Shown here: positions 1-9,390 of the stretch, piece by piece
How positions within the stretch are numbered: the stretch's first letter is position 1
How the letters are laid out: each line of letters starts with the position of its first letter
From: UBA1715 sp964346725
Lineage (GTDB): Bacteria > Bacteroidota > Bacteroidia > Bacteroidales > UBA1715
Length of the DNA stretch: 64,000 nucleotides
Assembly: GCA_964346725.1 (NCBI GenBank)
Contig: CAYFVM010000008.1
Location: 5,808 to 69,807, forward strand
Reading direction: 5' to 3'
Made by a program: the position numbers and the translations under genes
The notes under the pieces: generated by a model
What the model was told of the DNA's origin: nothing
The model's database searches: none
What the model saw: the letters and a program-made list of their open reading frames with translations, nothing else

Positions 1-47
1 NNNNNNNNNNNNNNNNNNNNNNNNNNNNNNNNNNNNNNNNNNNNNNN
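1..47. other. assembly gap (run of N) at window start
   Basis: Bases 1-47 are N, probably the end of a longer scaffold gap that begins before the window. Nothing can be said about its content. Confidence 0.95.
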
Positions 48-135
48 ATATCCATTATCAAAAGCAAAAGTTCAAGAAATTCAAGAGATATTAAGACAAA
101 GAGCTGCCGGAATTGCAACAGAAGCTGCCGTTTAA
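48..135 (+). CDS. 3' end of an unidentified gene
   Basis: The frame beginning at base 49 is open out of the gap for 28 codons and ends in TAA at 133-135. The residues are Lys/Glu/Gln-rich (KAKVQEIQEILRQRAAGI) and look like a C-terminal helix. The family cannot be recognised from so short a piece. It lies 29 nt upstream of the FISUMP lipoprotein gene on the same strand and could be cotranscribed with it. That this is a real gene end is an inference from the open frame and its position. Confidence 0.4.
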
Positions 136-164
136 CAAGAATAATAACGAAAAATTAAAAAACG

Positions 165-941
165 ATGAAAAAAGTAATTATAATACTCTCTTCTATAACT
201 CTTCTTGCTGCATGTGGCCAAGAGACAGAAGAAGCAAACTATACCCGTTGTCCGCAAGCTAATTCAAAAGATGTTGCATCAACAGTAACAGATATTGACG
301 GAAACACGTATAAAACCATCAAAATTGGTGATAACGAATGGCTTGCGTCAAACTTGAAGACAACAAAATTGAACGACGGAACACCTATAAAAAATATTAC
401 CGATAATAAAGAATGGTCAGAAGCCAAAGATGCTGCATATGCAACATACAATAACGAAGAAAATGCGGAAGTTCTTTACAACTGGGCAGCTGTAAGTTCT
501 GACAAATTGTGTCCTGAAGGCTGGACTGTTCCTACGGATACAATAGAATGGCTACAATTAGCAGCTACATATGCAAATATTGAAGATGCCACAGGTTGGG
601 ATAAAGTTCCGACTACTATAGGTTGGGATGCTTCAAGTTTTCAAGCTGATGCTGCAGGTTTCCGTGAAAGGAATGGTAATTTCTATAAAGAAGGAAAACT
701 TGGTTTATGGTGGACGAAAAATCATCATAACGAACAAAATGCTATGTATATCTTGATGAAAAATGTATCAAGCAACAGTGCTAAAAAATATGTAGGAATT
801 AATAAAAGTCATATTGGTAGAACTGCCGGTTTGAGTGTTCGTTGTGTTCGCAAATACTCAGCTGATAATTCTCAAAAAGAAGTTGTTGACACCGTTGCTT
901 CTGCAATTGCTGATTCTCTTTTGTTGTCAGCAAAGAAATAG
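165..941 (+). CDS. FISUMP-domain surface lipoprotein
   Basis: A 258-residue predicted lipoprotein. The N-terminus MKKVIIILSSITLLAACGQ is a type II signal with lipobox LAAC, so Cys17 should be lipidated. The body matches the Fibrobacter succinogenes major paralogous (FISUMP) domain: IGDNEWLASNLKTTKLNDG near residues 55-73, then YNWAAV, CPEGWTVPT and EW, and the closing GLSVRCVRK near 223-231. The domain is common in predicted surface or secreted proteins of Bacteroidota and Fibrobacter and its biochemical role is not established. The tail after the domain (residues 232-258) is short and polar. The gene stands alone before a strong terminator; its right neighbour recR is convergent. Family call is firm, function unknown. 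Confidence 0.85.
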   Translation: MKKVIIILSSITLLAACGQETEEANYTRCPQANSKDVASTVTDIDGNTYKTIKIGDNEWLASNLKTTKLNDGTPIKNITDNKEWSEAKDAAYATYNNEENAEVLYNWAAVSSDKLCPEGWTVPTDTIEWLQLAATYANIEDATGWDKVPTTIGWDASSFQADAAGFRERNGNFYKEGKLGLWWTKNHHNEQNAMYILMKNVSSNSAKKYVGINKSHIGRTAGLSVRCVRKYSADNSQKEVVDTVASAIADSLLLSAKK

Positions 942-967
942 AAATTGGTATCATACCAAAACAAAAA

Positions 968-997
968 AACTTGGTGAAAATTCATCAAGTTTTTTTT
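968..997. terminator. bidirectional rho-independent terminator
   Basis: AACTTGGTG (968-976) and CATCAAGTT (983-991) pair with one G-U, with a 6-nt AT-rich loop. The stem is flanked by a T run on the right and an A run on the left, so it can stop transcription from both the FISUMP gene (+) and recR (-), which converge here. Confidence 0.75.
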
Positions 998-1022
998 ATG
1001 AAACAATGTAAAAATATTGTTT

Positions 1023-1646
1023 CTATCCGTTTGCTGAATATGCTATTCGGTCTTTTAAAGAACGAGCTAACGTGGCTTCATCAGTATATTCCAACTCATC
1101 ACCAACCGATACTCCACGAGCGAGCATACTTACCTTTACCAATGGAAAATCTTGTAATTTCTTAAACAAATAAAAACTCGTGGTATCACCTTCAGTAGTT
1201 ACCGGCAAAGCAAAAATCACCTCTTTAATTTTCCCTTCCTTCAACCGTTCTACAAAAGATGTAATATTCAAATCAAGCGGTGAAATTCCATCAATAGGCG
1301 AAATTACTCCACCTAACACATGAAACACTCCTTTATATTGATTGGTACGCTCTACAAGTAATACATCGTTTACATTCTCTACCACACAGACTGTGCTATT
1401 ATCACGGTTCGGATTTGCACATATTTCACATAAATCAGAATCGGAAATAGTATGGCATTTTTTACAAAAATGAATTTCGGTCTTTAGCTTGAGTATGGCT
1501 TCACTTAAACTTTTTGCATAATTCTCATCTTGACGCAAAATATACAAGGCTAACCGTAAGGCATTTTTTTTACCAATGCCTGGCAGTTTGCTTATTTCAT
1601 TTACAGCAACCTCTAAATGTCTTGAGGGTAATTGTATACCAGCCAT
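1023..1646 (-). CDS. recR: recombination mediator RecR
   Basis: RecR, 207 residues, a normal length. With RecF/RecO it loads RecA on gapped single-stranded DNA in recombinational repair. Order seen: helix-hairpin-helix LPGIGKKNALRLALYIL (about 19-35), C4 zinc finger CKKC...CEIC (about 57-75), then the Toprim segment VCVVENVNDVLLVERT (about 85-100) and LGGVISPIDGISP. The start ATG is at 1646, four bases after the stop of the SET-domain gene, so the two are probably cotranscribed at the end of the leftward run that starts with the PKD protein. It ends at the shared terminator near 980. Confidence 0.95.
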   Translation of the reverse strand: MAGIQLPSRHLEVAVNEISKLPGIGKKNALRLALYILRQDENYAKSLSEAILKLKTEIHFCKKCHTISDSDLCEICANPNRDNSTVCVVENVNDVLLVERTNQYKGVFHVLGGVISPIDGISPLDLNITSFVERLKEGKIKEVIFALPVTTEGDTTSFYLFKKLQDFPLVKVSMLARGVSVGDELEYTDEATLARSLKDRIAYSANG

Positions 1647-1650
1647 AGTA

Positions 1651-2154
1651 TTAGTTAATATGCAAATAACTTGCGGTAATTCCTTCCAGTAACAAAGTTT
1701 GTTTTTGAATCAGACTTAAATCGTTAAACCCAAAGATAGTTTTCCTGCAATTTTGAGATTTACACAAACATTTCTTTCCTTGTAAGTTTTTAGTAACCTC
1801 AGTTTCCGTAGTTGCATAATCAAATACTATCTCCTCTCCTTTTTTGATTGGACAAATTGTTATCATTAAAACTTGTGTTACCAATGTCTGATCATCAAAG
1901 TTTGCAATTAATTGCGTATTTGGAGAACATGAATGATTAGCAAAAGCCCCAAAATCACCGGGTTCTACATGCATATCTTTAGAAACTTGTATTGAAGTTC
2001 TTGTTCGTATTGTTGTTGATGGAGCTTCGTATAAAAAAATGATTGCGTTTTTAGGTAAATCTTTTTTTGTTATAAGTGCTTTTTCTCCTTCTACCATATT
2101 GCTATCGGCTATAGCAACGAATTTGTTTTTAATCAAATATTTGCCGGTATTCAT
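1651..2154 (-). CDS. SET-domain protein (putative lysine methyltransferase)
   Basis: A 167-residue single-domain protein with the SET signature: NHSCSPN (cofactor and active-site loop), GEEIVFDYA (second SET motif), and a post-SET cysteine cluster CLCKSQNC that would bind zinc with the active-site Cys. SET enzymes transfer methyl from S-adenosylmethionine to protein lysines; small bacterial members exist but their substrates are mostly unknown. The frame is open to 2250, but starting there would overlap the PorP-like gene by about 90 bp. ATG at 2154 lies 7 bp past that gene's stop and gives a compact SET fold, so it is preferred. It sits between the T9SS-linked genes and recR. No signal peptide, so cytoplasmic. 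Confidence 0.8.
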   Translation of the reverse strand: MNTGKYLIKNKFVAIADSNMVEGEKALITKKDLPKNAIIFLYEAPSTTIRTRTSIQVSKDMHVEPGDFGAFANHSCSPNTQLIANFDDQTLVTQVLMITICPIKKGEEIVFDYATTETEVTKNLQGKKCLCKSQNCRKTIFGFNDLSLIQKQTLLLEGITASYLHIN

Positions 2155-2161
2155 AAAAAAA

Positions 2162-3085
2162 TTAATTAAACAATCGTGTACTTTGATAAAATCCTTTTTG
2201 GTGTGGGTCTTTTCGCATTCTCCATGACAAAAAGACTTCATGACTACCATACGTAAATTGGCTATGTTCTCCTATGTTGTAATCAAAAGAATACCCCATA
2301 AAGATTCTTTCACGCAAAATGATGCCTGCCAATAAAATTACTGATTCTTTAGATCGATATGACGCACCCAACCAGAATTTCTGATTGAAATATGCGGTAA
2401 CATTGCCTTCACCTTGTGTTTTTGCACTTCCATATTTTATAAGTACGGATGGAACTATTTCAAGTTTTGGGTTTGGCGTAAAAGTATAATTTGCATATCC
2501 GAATATATGGCGGGGCAACTTTTTAATTGTAGCTTTTGATAATGAGCTAGCAATGTGGGTTGCAGATGCTCCTAATGTGAATTTTTGAACAGACAAATTC
2601 AAACCCAAATTCAATGTTGGTATTATATTATTATTATCCTCATAATATCCATTAGGGTCGGTTTGTGTTGGGTCTTGATAGACAAATTCTGATGCATTGA
2701 TATAGCGGTCAATAATACCTGCCCCAAATCCCGCTGTCAAACGAGAATTTTTGGAAAGATTAACTCCATAGGAATAATTGAATGTAGCCGTTACGTTGTT
2801 TTCAAAACCTAATTTATCATTTACTACATGAAGTCCAAAACCACCATAATGCTTAGTAGCTCCATCTACGCTTAACGTTTGCAATAATGGTGATCCCTCA
2901 AATCCCAACCATTGTTTACGAGCAAGAAGTGATGCGCGAAATGTTTCACCTTCCCCTGTAAATGCAGGATTGTAACTAATCTCATCAAACATGTAATGAC
3001 TAACATCAATATCATTCTGTGCAAAAGATTCCACAGAACAGAATGTAATACCAACAAAAGTAATATATCGTATAAGTCTATTCAT
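2162..3085 (-). CDS. PorP/SprF-family T9SS outer-membrane protein
   Basis: A 307-residue outer-membrane barrel of the PorP/SprF family. A Sec signal peptide (MNRLIRYITFVGITFCSVESFAQ) is followed by the family's opening, with HYMFDEISYNPAFTGEGE (about 30-47), RKQWLGFEGSP, and many amphipathic strands such as LGLNLSVQKFTLGAS. In Flavobacterium johnsoniae, SprF is needed for surface display of the adhesin SprB, and PorP-like proteins pair with type B T9SS cargo. Here the gene follows the PorE-like gene by 3 bp and the PKD/type B gene, the same kind of grouping. Function as a partner of that cargo is inferred from context. Confidence 0.88.
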   Translation of the reverse strand: MNRLIRYITFVGITFCSVESFAQNDIDVSHYMFDEISYNPAFTGEGETFRASLLARKQWLGFEGSPLLQTLSVDGATKHYGGFGLHVVNDKLGFENNVTATFNYSYGVNLSKNSRLTAGFGAGIIDRYINASEFVYQDPTQTDPNGYYEDNNNIIPTLNLGLNLSVQKFTLGASATHIASSLSKATIKKLPRHIFGYANYTFTPNPKLEIVPSVLIKYGSAKTQGEGNVTAYFNQKFWLGASYRSKESVILLAGIILRERIFMGYSFDYNIGEHSQFTYGSHEVFLSWRMRKDPHQKGFYQSTRLFN

Positions 3086-3088
3086 AAC

Positions 3089-5104
3089 CTATTTGTTTTC
3101 TGATTTTTGTATTTTTCGTAATGCTTCGTTTATCGGAATTTGCTTTCCATTTTCATATGATATAATAAACGAATGATGTCCTGCCTTGTCTATTTCATCT
3201 TTCATTTGATTTGCTTCTTGGTAAGTTGCAAAAGAACCTACTGTGTATTTGTACATACCATCAGAACCTTGTGTNNNNNNNNNNNNNNNNNNNNNNNNNN
3301 NNNNNNNNNNNNNNNNNNNNNNNNNNNNNNNNNNNNNNNNNNNNNNNNNNNNNNNNNNNNNNNNNNNNNNNNNNGAAGCTCGTTCGTCTGTGTGTGAATT
3401 TATTTGAATGCAGATTTCCGGATTGTTGTTCAATATTGAGACCAATTTATCAAGCTCAGTAACCGATATCGGTCGTAATTCATATTTATCCAAATCGTAG
3501 TAAATGTCATGAATTTCATATTCTTTACCTTTTTCTATTTTTTGTAAGGTAAAATTCATATCATATCCATGTATAGAATCCAAAAAAGTATATTGTTTAA
3601 CCCCTTGTGTGCTAATGAGTTTTCCATCTTGATTTAAGTAACCACTTTTATACACAAAAATCTTGTATTCCATATCTGGTTCCATTGCGGGGAAATGATA
3701 TAATCCCACTGAGTCAGTAAGCAATGTATCAACGGCTTCTGTTACAACGTTTTTGACAATCACAATGGCATTTTCCATTGGCAAGGAATCGCTTGCATTG
3801 ATAACACGTCCGGTAGCCTCTATTTTTACATCTTTTAACATAAACATATAAATGTCGTCATTACCAACGCCACCTATTCTGTTTGAGGTAAACACTCCCG
3901 TATTTTCATTCAAATACATAAGCGAAAAATCGTCTGCCGATGAATTAAACGGAGGTCGTAAATTGATTGGTTGACCAAACGATTGATTGTTCTTCGGTGC
4001 ATAAAAAATATCAAGACCACCATATCCTAAATGACCATTTGACGAAAAATACAAGCCGTTATTGTCATTAACAAAGGGGAACATTTCTTCACCTTTGGTA
4101 TTGATAGTACTTCCTAAATTTGATGGTGCAGACCATTTTCCATTAACAGAATCCCTACGGCACATCCAAATATCGGTTCCTCCTAATCCAGCGGGATTAT
4201 TTGAAGCGAAATATAATATCAAACCATCAGGTGTTATAGCAGGATGTCCGGAGCTATATTCTGTTGTAAAATATTCGAATGGTACCGGTTTTTGCCATAA
4301 GGCATCATTCGTATTATACGTTGAAGTATAAATATTGCAATTCTTTTCAGCACCACTCACACCATTGCATTGCATAAAATATGCTGTTTGGGTTCTTTGA
4401 TCAAATGAAAAAGTACCATCATTGAAGGTTGAATTAATTCCACCTTGCAATTTAGATAAAGGCGCCCATGTGTTTTGTTCGAAATTATAATATGTTTCAT
4501 ATAAATCTTCAAAACCATCACCAGTATAGGTATAAACAATACTATCCGCATCAAAACGTGAGGTTGCAAGCACCACTTTTTCTCGATAAGGCGCCGGAGA
4601 AAAATCGCTATATCTTGAATTGATTGTTTGTATATTTATGATATCATACATTGTCTCATAGGTTTTTGCCGTGTCAACAAAATCGCAAGATTTTATACGA
4701 GTTTTAGTGAGTTCGTCATAACCATACAAATCCATTTGTTTCTTATACATTTCACGAGCTTTGGCGTAATCACCTACCATCATCAACATATCGCCATAAT
4801 TTCGATACATTGTTTTTGTGGTATCCTGATAATTTAGCGATATTGCATTGCTGTAAAATGGAATAGCTCTCTCGTAATTATTGGCTTTGTAATAACATTC
4901 CGCTATTTTCATACTTGCAAATCCGGCAGTTTGATTGTCTTCATTGGCACGTGCCTTATCATAAACCTTCTGATAGTATTCTCGAGCGGTATTATAAGTT
5001 TTTTCCTTATATGCCCAATTACCTTTCCGCATATTTTTAGATTGCGAATAGGAAGCTATTGCTATTAAGCTGAATGCAAAATATATAAGTAATTTTCTTT
5101 TCAT
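3089..5104 (-). CDS. PorE-like OmpA-family protein (TPR, PD40, CarbD, OmpA, SPOR), interrupted by a gap
   Basis: Domain order: signal peptide (1-20), TPR repeats (about 25-140), WD40-like PD40 propeller with repeats such as SGHPAITPDGLILYFAS and YFSSNGHLGYGGLDIF (about 160-425), a carboxypeptidase-regulatory Ig fold (about 432-500), then the start of an OmpA domain (YDLDKYELRP...INSHTDERA). A 100-N gap (3275-3374) cuts the OmpA domain. After it come residues matching a SPOR domain (YTVGSFATYQEANQMKDEI). PorE of Porphyromonas has TPR, PD40, CarbD and OmpA parts and anchors T9SS components to peptidoglycan; the terminal SPOR is extra. The frame through the gap is accidental: the missing OmpA part needs roughly 200 nt or more. 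Confidence 0.85.
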   Translation of the reverse strand: MKRKLLIYFAFSLIAIASYSQSKNMRKGNWAYKEKTYNTAREYYQKVYDKARANEDNQTAGFASMKIAECYYKANNYERAIPFYSNAISLNYQDTTKTMYRNYGDMLMMVGDYAKAREMYKKQMDLYGYDELTKTRIKSCDFVDTAKTYETMYDIINIQTINSRYSDFSPAPYREKVVLATSRFDADSIVYTYTGDGFEDLYETYYNFEQNTWAPLSKLQGGINSTFNDGTFSFDQRTQTAYFMQCNGVSGAEKNCNIYTSTYNTNDALWQKPVPFEYFTTEYSSGHPAITPDGLILYFASNNPAGLGGTDIWMCRRDSVNGKWSAPSNLGSTINTKGEEMFPFVNDNNGLYFSSNGHLGYGGLDIFYAPKNNQSFGQPINLRPPFNSSADDFSLMYLNENTGVFTSNRIGGVGNDDIYMFMLKDVKIEATGRVINASDSLPMENAIVIVKNVVTEAVDTLLTDSVGLYHFPAMEPDMEYKIFVYKSGYLNQDGKLISTQGVKQYTFLDSIHGYDMNFTLQKIEKGKEYEIHDIYYDLDKYELRPISVTELDKLVSILNNNPEICIQINSHTDERAXXXXXXXXXXXXXXXXXXXXXXXXXXXXXXXXXXTQGSDGMYKYTVGSFATYQEANQMKDEIDKAGHHSFIISYENGKQIPINEALRKIQKSENK
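3275..3374. other. 100-N scaffold gap inside the PorE-like gene
   Basis: Exactly 100 N, a placeholder for an unknown distance. It removes the second half of the OmpA domain and the linker to the SPOR domain. The two flanks could in principle belong to two genes. Confidence 0.95.
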
Positions 5105-5112
5105 TGTGTCTA

Positions 5113-8100
5113 TTATTTTCTAATCAACATTAAAGGTCCTTCAAATTTCTCGCCATCAGGCAATGTAATAATATAAAAATATGTTCCCGCTGACATTTCT
5201 TTACCGTTGCTAGTACCATCCCATCCATCTGATCCACTATATAATTTCTGTCCCCAACGATTCAATATGTATATTGTGACGTTAGGTGTTTCGCTTAAGA
5301 ATACATCGTTAATTCCATCGCCATCTGGAGTGAATACATTCGGAATTTTTACACTTGATTTGACCGTAAGAGGTAGTATTAGTGTATCCATACATTCTTC
5401 ATGTGTATATCCTAGCAAACGAATATCGTAGTCTCCTTCTTTAGAAAAAATGTAGGAAGATTCAAAATCGGTCATTGTTGATAAACCACCTATATCCCAT
5501 ATCCAATTTACATGTTCCGAAATAGCTGTAGTGTCGGTGTTGTTTGTAAAATGAACAGTTTCCAACATGCTTATAGGATTTTTGTCTATTTCAAAATCAA
5601 TCATAGGAGTTTCATATACTTTTACAAATTCCAGAGAATCTTTTGTATATACGCAACCTTGTACCTCTGTTGTTAAACTTATGTTGTATACTCCATAATC
5701 AAATGGATAGTCTATGTCTTGTGTATGAAGTGTGTCTATTCCAACCTCACCTTCGGTAATTATCCAAGTCCATGACTCTACCGGAGAAGGATTTGCAATT
5801 GAGGTATCCAATAATACCATATTTTTGCTTTCACATGCCAAAGTATCACCGGTAAAATCAGGTATTACACCATAAATAGAAACTGTTCCTGCAAACAATG
5901 TAACCTCACAACCATTTATGTCGGTTATTGTTAATGAAGGCGTATACACATTTCCTTCAGGATACACATACACTGACGATTCTGTTGTTCCTGTTTCATA
6001 TTCGCCATCACCATAGAGCCATGAATATTCAGCCACATTCTTTGTATTGATAGCATTAAGAGTTATATCTGTATAGGTGCAACCACTATTCGGAGAAATT
6101 TGCAATGTTCCTTGTGGTCCATTCACTACAACATAACTTGGACGAGTCAAGGTATCTTTACAACCAAAATCATCAGTTGCTATCAATCTTATATCATACT
6201 CTCCGGCTGAATAATATTGCCAGAATGCATCTTTCACAATGATTGGCGTTGTTGTCGGAATTCCAAAATCCCACACATACGAAAGACCCGTTCCTACTGA
6301 ATTATTCACAAAAGAAACATCGGCAGGAGGACATTGGAATGCAGTACTTGGAGTTTCAAAGTCTGCTATAGGATTGTTAATTGCTATCGTTTTTGTAATA
6401 GAATTTACACAACTATTTATGTCTGTTGCAGTCAATGTAATAGTGAACGAAGTGTCGGAAATAATATTCTCATACAAGTGCTTCGGCGCTGACTCTGTTG
6501 AAGTTACAGCATCGCCAAAATCCCACGCATACGTTAGGGTTGATCCAATTGAAGTATTAACTATTCTTAGGGTATCATATGAGCAAATTCGTGCCGGAAT
6601 ATTGAAATTCGGAGCTGGGAACGTAGGATTGATATATTTAATTTTCGTTGAATCAAAAGAACAATTTTTGTCATCTGTAGCAGTTAGGGTTACATCATAC
6701 GAACCTGCAGTTGTATATATATGGCTTGGATTTTGGTCTGACGATGCTGTGCTTGCATCTCCAAAATTCCAGGAATATGATTGAATTGGAACAGCACTCG
6801 TAGCTGTTGCCGTGAAATTGGTCGATAAGGGTGCACAACCATCGGTTTGGTCAACGGTAAAGTCTGTTATTTGAGGTAATGCATTAACAATGTAGGTATT
6901 AACTTTTTCCAATGAATCTTTACAACCTGCTGCTGTTACTACTTCTAATTTTACAGTAAACACACCATCTTGTGTGTATTGATGTGATACTGCGTCTGTG
7001 TATACGGTGTCTTTTGGACTTCCGTCACCAAAATCCCAAATGTATTGCCATTTAGAACCAGCTTTAACAATTGTGGTATCTTGAAATTGAATAGCGTCAT
7101 TTTTACAAATTTCTGTTGTGTCTTGCGTGAACCCCATCGTTAAGCCTGATGTGGTAATAGCAATTATTAATGTATCAGAACAAAGTCCTGCGGTAGTTAC
7201 TAATTCTACATTATAAGTACCAGCACTTGCATATTCGTGTGTTGGGGCCGCATCAGTTGAAAGAGCAGATCCATCATCAAAATCCCATGAATATGTTTCA
7301 GCACCTACCGATGCTGAACCATCAAAATTAATGACATCAGGGAATGTACACAATGCTTGTGGGTCATACGTAAAAGAAGATTGTGGAGGATTGATTTTGA
7401 TATCTGATTTTGCAGTATCTGACGGACAATAATACTGTTTTGTGATTAATTTAATAGTATAATCACCTGGTTCTAAATACTTATACGAAACAGAATTAGT
7501 TGTATACGTTGTATCTGGCGATCCATCGCCAAAAGACCAAATCCACGTTTTTGCATCTCCAAGGTCTGATGCTGTCATGTCTGCATATTCTCGGAAACAT
7601 ATTTCCGTAGGTGCCGTGATACTTGGTGCGGCAGGCTTATTTCCTATTCTCACTGTATCAGTAAATATAGAGGCACAACCATCTTCATCTTCAACAGTTA
7701 AAATAATTGGATACTCTCCTTCTGCTCCATAATCTATAGTTCTTACATCGCCTACGACTGTTTCTGTGCTATGTACAGAAATATCATAATCAAATACCCA
7801 ACTATCAACCAATGCACTTCCATAATTCGTCGTACTTGTGTTTGTTATCGTCGTTTGTGAGCCTAAACAAAATCCAGTATTATCACTTGATGTGATTGTG
7901 TACATTGCTTCAGGATTCTCAATACTAATATAATTTGGCAGTGCCAGAGACGACTCACAACCATCGGCGTTTGTTTCATTCACCGAGACGGTATATGAAC
8001 CATCTTCAGTATATGTATGAGAAACGGTATTTGTTGTAGTTGTTTCTGTTGTGCCATCTCCAAAATCCCACACATAACTTGCCATACCAAGTGCTTGGCT

Positions 8101-9234
8101 CGTGAAATTTGTTGTAAACGAACTTCCGGCACAACCATGTAATGTATCTGCTGAAAAATTTGCCACCATTTGAGGATCAACAGTAATTGTTTTAGATACA
8201 TCAGCTAAACAGCCAATTAAACTTTCTGCATGTAAACTTACAGTATAGGTACCCGGGGCTGCATACGTAACCGTTGGATTTTGAGCCGTAGAAGTTGTGC
8301 CATCACCAAAATCCCATTCCCATGTCCCCATGGTTAAATTTGCATTCCCCTGCAAAGAAAATGGCGTTGAAAGACAGGCTTTATTGTTTGATTGAATAGT
8401 TGCAGCGAAGGTGTTGATTTGAATATACCCAGCCTTTGTTACAGTTGTTGGACAGCCCGAACTAGTTCTTACTGTAAGACTTACGGCATATGCTCCATCA
8501 GCTTCGTATGTATGTGTAGGGGTTGCTACTACATCGGTATTTCCATCACCAAAATCCCAAAGATACTCAACAACAGTTCCATTACTAACAGTTGGCGTAA
8601 ATGTCGTAGTAAAAGGAGCGGCACACGACTCTGTACCTGAAGCAGTGAAATCAAGCGTTAATTTTTTCGTTACTTCTATTACATTTTCTTTAATTTTTGT
8701 ATCCATACAACCGTTAGCATCAGTAACTGTCAAGCCTACCGTGTACGTTCCTTCTCCAATGTATGTATGAGAAGGATTTTGAATAGAAGAATTTCCGGCA
8801 TCGCCAAATACCCATCCATATTTTGTAATGGGATTATCAGACTCCGTTAAGTCAGTAAATACAGCTTCGGTGGATATACATCCTGAAAATGATTCTACAT
8901 CAAAATCAGGTCTCGGCATAGGATTGATTGTTATAGTAGTCGATGTTTCGTTTGTAGAAGTTCCATTAGAAACTTTAAGAACTACCGTATATGTACCTGC
9001 AGGATAGGCAAATTTATAGGACTTAGAAACCTTTTCGGTTTTTTTAACTCCATTACCAAAATCCCATTCCCACGTGGTTGGGCTCCCCGTTGATTGATCT
9101 ATAAACTCAATCTCGGTATTACCACATCCTGTGGTTTTGGACGTTGAGAATTTTGCAGTTACCTGAGAATACGCAGAACTACAAAAAAAGCTCAACCCTA
9201 TAACTATCAATGATTTTTGTAAATATTTCATCAT
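5113..9234 (-). CDS. multi-PKD surface protein with type B T9SS sorting domain
   Basis: A 1373-residue exported protein. Signal peptide (MMKYLQKSLIVIGLSFFCSSAYSQ), then about 12-15 PKD-type Ig domains, each marked by a variant of WDFGDG followed by HTY...GTYTV and ending near a Cys; some repeats are degenerate (WVFDYD, WIITEG, WDIGG). The C-terminus carries the gliding-motility/type B sorting domain: IPNVFTPDGDGINDVF, IYILNRWGQKLY, WDGTSNGKEMSAGTYFY. Type B domains direct secretion through the T9SS, and large repeat proteins of this kind act as adhesins (SprB is the known example). It heads the leftward run PKD, PorE-like, PorP-like, SET, recR with 8-bp spacing to the next gene. Adhesin function is inferred. 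Confidence 0.88.
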   Translation of the reverse strand: MMKYLQKSLIVIGLSFFCSSAYSQVTAKFSTSKTTGCGNTEIEFIDQSTGSPTTWEWDFGNGVKKTEKVSKSYKFAYPAGTYTVVLKVSNGTSTNETSTTITINPMPRPDFDVESFSGCISTEAVFTDLTESDNPITKYGWVFGDAGNSSIQNPSHTYIGEGTYTVGLTVTDANGCMDTKIKENVIEVTKKLTLDFTASGTESCAAPFTTTFTPTVSNGTVVEYLWDFGDGNTDVVATPTHTYEADGAYAVSLTVRTSSGCPTTVTKAGYIQINTFAATIQSNNKACLSTPFSLQGNANLTMGTWEWDFGDGTTSTAQNPTVTYAAPGTYTVSLHAESLIGCLADVSKTITVDPQMVANFSADTLHGCAGSSFTTNFTSQALGMASYVWDFGDGTTETTTTNTVSHTYTEDGSYTVSVNETNADGCESSLALPNYISIENPEAMYTITSSDNTGFCLGSQTTITNTSTTNYGSALVDSWVFDYDISVHSTETVVGDVRTIDYGAEGEYPIILTVEDEDGCASIFTDTVRIGNKPAAPSITAPTEICFREYADMTASDLGDAKTWIWSFGDGSPDTTYTTNSVSYKYLEPGDYTIKLITKQYYCPSDTAKSDIKINPPQSSFTYDPQALCTFPDVINFDGSASVGAETYSWDFDDGSALSTDAAPTHEYASAGTYNVELVTTAGLCSDTLIIAITTSGLTMGFTQDTTEICKNDAIQFQDTTIVKAGSKWQYIWDFGDGSPKDTVYTDAVSHQYTQDGVFTVKLEVVTAAGCKDSLEKVNTYIVNALPQITDFTVDQTDGCAPLSTNFTATATSAVPIQSYSWNFGDASTASSDQNPSHIYTTAGSYDVTLTATDDKNCSFDSTKIKYINPTFPAPNFNIPARICSYDTLRIVNTSIGSTLTYAWDFGDAVTSTESAPKHLYENIISDTSFTITLTATDINSCVNSITKTIAINNPIADFETPSTAFQCPPADVSFVNNSVGTGLSYVWDFGIPTTTPIIVKDAFWQYYSAGEYDIRLIATDDFGCKDTLTRPSYVVVNGPQGTLQISPNSGCTYTDITLNAINTKNVAEYSWLYGDGEYETGTTESSVYVYPEGNVYTPSLTITDINGCEVTLFAGTVSIYGVIPDFTGDTLACESKNMVLLDTSIANPSPVESWTWIITEGEVGIDTLHTQDIDYPFDYGVYNISLTTEVQGCVYTKDSLEFVKVYETPMIDFEIDKNPISMLETVHFTNNTDTTAISEHVNWIWDIGGLSTMTDFESSYIFSKEGDYDIRLLGYTHEECMDTLILPLTVKSSVKIPNVFTPDGDGINDVFLSETPNVTIYILNRWGQKLYSGSDGWDGTSNGKEMSAGTYFYIITLPDGEKFEGPLMLIRK

Positions 9235-9390
9235 TTTGTAAAAGTATTACATTTGCCAATTTCGATTTTCTTTTGGAAAGATAGTGATTTTTAAGATTTG
9301 ATAGTATTCTTGCCATAATTGTTTTTTACATAATATTAACAAATTCAACAAGAATCTCTTTTTTTGCATATTTTAGTATTTTAATTCACA

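Noticed and set aside
2155..2250. Longer start of the SET-domain gene
   Set aside because: It would overlap the PorP-like gene by about 90 bp and adds no part of the SET fold.
6239..6784. 181-codon open frame on the + strand
   Set aside because: It is antisense to the PKD gene; its pattern mirrors the repeats of that gene.
5113..9234. Regularly spaced repeats as a CRISPR array
   Set aside because: The repeat is protein-level (PKD domains) with drifting DNA; no identical short repeats and no cas genes.
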